Assembly: GCA_013817065.1 (NCBI GenBank)
Contig: JACDDJ010000015.1
Span: 1 to 17,746 of the forward strand
Direction: 5' to 3'
Length of the DNA stretch: 17,746 nt
DNA from: Acidobacteriota bacterium
GTDB lineage: Bacteria; Acidobacteriota; Vicinamibacteria; Vicinamibacterales; 2-12-FULL-66-21
Shown: in pieces, positions 16,408-17,746 of the stretch
How positions within the stretch are numbered: position 1 is the stretch's first letter
Layout of the letters: every line of letters begins with the position of its first letter
Notes under the pieces: generated by a model
What the model was told of the DNA's origin: nothing
Database searches by the model: none
Seen by the model: the letters and a program-made list of their open reading frames with translations, nothing else
Made by a program: the position numbers and the translations under genes

Positions 16408-16413
16408 TACAAT
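16408..16413 (+). promoter_or_regulatory. Candidate -10 (TACAAT) for rsmI
   Basis: TACAAT matches TATAAT at 5 of 6 positions and sits in the 23-bp gap between the divergent DUF885 and rsmI starts. Transcription from it would begin about 16420, leaving a leader of only about 7 nt with no Shine-Dalgarno sequence. No clear -35 is seen, and its place would lie within the DUF885 coding region. Confidence 0.4.
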
Positions 16414-16426
16414 TTGGCCGTCAGAC

Positions 16427-17275
16427 ATGTCCGGCATCCTGTACGTGGTCGCCACGCCCATAGGCAACCTCGAGGATGTCACGCTACGAGCGTTGCGGGT
16501 TCTCCGCGAAGTATCAGTCATCGCGGCGGAAGATACGCGCCGTACCGCGAAGCTCCTTCAACACTACTCCATCTCCACGCCGACGACGAGCCTTCACGAA
16601 CACAACGAGCATGCAAAGGCTTCGCGGCTGCTCGAACGTATCCAGGGCGGAGAAAGCATTGCTCTCGTGTCGGATGCAGGAACACCCGTCATCTCTGACC
16701 CCGGGGCGCGACTCGTCCGAGCTGCTCACGACGCCGGGATCACCGTTCAGCCTATCCCTGGGCCTAGCGCGATCACTGCGATCATTTCGGCGGCAGGCAT
16801 CGGACCGGATGGTTTCTCGTTTGTCGGCTTTCCGCCCAGTAGGTCTAACGCACGAAAATCGTGGCTCCTAAACCTGACAGCGCACGCCCTTCCTCTCGTC
16901 GCCTACGAGGCTCCACACAGAATTGAGGCCTTGCTCCGGGACATCGCATCAGAGATGGGTGATCGGACGGTGGCAATTGGACGCGAATTAACAAAGCGCC
17001 ACGAAACATTGGCCGTTAGACCTATAAAAAGGTGGCTCGAGACCCCTCCGCCGGCCTTGGGCGAGTTCGTGCTGATTATCTACCCGGCCAACGACAAACC
17101 GACTGGGGGCGCCGTCACCCCAGACCCGGAAGCGATCGCTCGTGAATTCGATCGACTGACCCATAAAGAAGGGCTCGGTCGCCGCGAGGCGCTGAAGTCT
17201 GCCGCTTTGAAGTTCTCAGTCAGCACCAGGGATGTTTTCGCGGCCGTGGAGAGGCAGCGGAGCTTGGCCGAGTGA
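16427..17275 (+). CDS. rsmI: 16S rRNA (cytidine1402-2'-O)-methyltransferase
   Basis: SAM-dependent methyltransferase of the tetrapyrrole-methylase fold that methylates the ribose of C1402 in the ribosomal decoding centre. 282 residues, normal length. Family blocks: GILYVVATPIGNLEDVTLRA (N-terminal), VIAAEDTRRTAKLLQHY, SLHEHNE, ALVSDAGTPVISDPGARLV, PIPGPSAITAIISAAG, FVGFPP, VAYEAPHRIEALLRDI, IGRELTKRHE and LGEFVLII, then a C-terminal helical extension. The ATG at 16427 is chosen because SGILYVVATPIGN is the conserved N-terminus; the open frame further upstream is antisense to DUF885. It has no Shine-Dalgarno sequence and probably a very short leader. Confidence 0.96.
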   Translation: MSGILYVVATPIGNLEDVTLRALRVLREVSVIAAEDTRRTAKLLQHYSISTPTTSLHEHNEHAKASRLLERIQGGESIALVSDAGTPVISDPGARLVRAAHDAGITVQPIPGPSAITAIISAAGIGPDGFSFVGFPPSRSNARKSWLLNLTAHALPLVAYEAPHRIEALLRDIASEMGDRTVAIGRELTKRHETLAVRPIKRWLETPPPALGEFVLIIYPANDKPTGGAVTPDPEAIAREFDRLTHKEGLGRREALKSAALKFSVSTRDVFAAVERQRSLAE

Positions 17276-17311
17276 CCAACTTCGTTCGCCTCTCGCCACT
17301 GCTTATCTTCC

Positions 17312-17340
17312 TTGACCGTTTCATCGCCAATTTGTTACTT
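17312..17340 (+). promoter_or_regulatory. Possible promoter upstream of the TPR gene
   Basis: The 106-bp gap after rsmI contains TTGACC (17312-17317), a good -35 match, followed after 17-18 nt by TTACTTT, a poor -10. It is the AT-richest stretch nearby and is correctly placed for the gene at 17382. Confidence 0.3.
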
Positions 17341-17381
17341 TTGCCCGCCGGAGCACGCTCTTCGGCAGGAGGCAGACAGGC

Positions 17382-17746
17382 TTGGCGAAACAGCAGCGGG
17401 GGGCTTCCTCTCGCTCGGTAAAAAAGAAGGCAACGGCCCGAAAGGGTCCGGCACCGCGGTCTTCCCGCGGCTCGGCCACCAAGGTCAAGGGCCGTCCCGC
17501 GCCGAAGCCAGCGGCTCGCCGCGCCGCGGCCACGCCGCCTAAGCCCGTCAAGCTGCTGAAGGCCGTGAAGCCTGCGGCCAAAGTGCAGGTCGCGCCCGTT
17601 CAGCCTGCTGCGCCGGCCCCGGTTGCACCCAGAAAGCCCGGGTTCTATGAGGCAGTCGCCATTTACGAGCGCGGCGTCCAGGCACTCCAGCGTCACGACT
17701 ACGCCACGGGCGCCGAGCTGTTCCGCAGCGTCATCGACAAATATCC
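17382..17746 (+). CDS. TPR-repeat protein with basic Ala/Pro/Lys-rich N-terminus, 3' partial
   Basis: The frame opens at 17316 after TGA at 17313-17315 and contains no ATG or GTG before homologous sequence. The TTG at 17382 has AGGAGG at 17367-17372, 9 nt upstream, so TTG is the start. The first ~80 residues are rich in Lys, Arg, Ala and Pro (VKKKATARKG, KPAARRAAATPPKPVKLLKA, VKPAAKVQVAPVQPAAPAPV), resembling histone-H1-like tails, with no signal peptide. A TPR-like helix pair follows: FYEAVAIYERGVQALQRHDY and TGAELFRSVIDKYP, cut by the window end. TPRs act as protein-interaction scaffolds; the basic tail may bind nucleic acid or polyanion, which is inference. The rest lies outside the window. 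Confidence 0.8.
   Translation, partial: MAKQQRGASSRSVKKKATARKGPAPRSSRGSATKVKGRPAPKPAARRAAATPPKPVKLLKAVKPAAKVQVAPVQPAAPAPVAPRKPGFYEAVAIYERGVQALQRHDYATGAELFRSVIDKY

Overview
The window is GC-rich bacterial DNA that most resembles Acidobacteriota, plausibly the Vicinamibacteria. This rests on an acidobacterial-type PadR/duplicated-permease (ADOP) locus, secreted proteins with modules common in that phylum, a carboxypeptidase-regulatory-like domain of the kind found in acidobacterial TonB receptors, and a eukaryote-type P5C dehydrogenase. The assignment is from recalled family knowledge; no search was run.

Layout. (1) 1-2178, plus strand: the C-terminal ~395 residues of an O-acetylhomoserine sulfhydrylase (MetY) cut by the window edge, then a Tat-exported metallo-beta-lactamase-fold hydrolase. 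(2) 2241-7835: a run of broken genes. These are a frameshifted small secreted protein (+), a frameshifted PadR-ADOP permease fusion (-), an N-terminally truncated and frameshifted amidohydrolase (-), and a secreted propeller/beta-sandwich protein (+) whose reading frame changes four times. (3) 7913-10315: an intact 800-residue exported DUF4139-type protein carrying an inserted carboxypeptidase-regulatory-like domain. (4) 10375-14331: serS-pruA on the minus strand, divergent from galU. (5) 14328-17275: a DUF885 zinc peptidase and an FmdB zinc-ribbon protein on the minus strand, divergent from rsmI. (6) 17382 to the end: the start of a TPR protein with a basic, Ala/Pro/Lys-rich N-terminus and a TTG start.

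How the genes fit together. The right two thirds is ordinary housekeeping (translation, proline/glutamate catabolism, sugar-nucleotide synthesis, rRNA methylation) with intact frames and tight spacing. The middle-left 5.6 kb holds all the frame disruptions I can see, at least seven, while about 12 kb of flanking coding sequence has none. That pattern points to local pseudogenisation of accessory genes, or to a local assembly problem.

The most unusual items are the in-frame fusion of a PadR winged helix to the cytoplasmic N-terminus of an ADOP permease, with a perfect 9-bp inverted repeat lying over its own promoter, and the domain insertion in the DUF4139 protein. I see no CRISPR array, tRNA, rRNA, prophage, transposase or complete novel multi-gene system.
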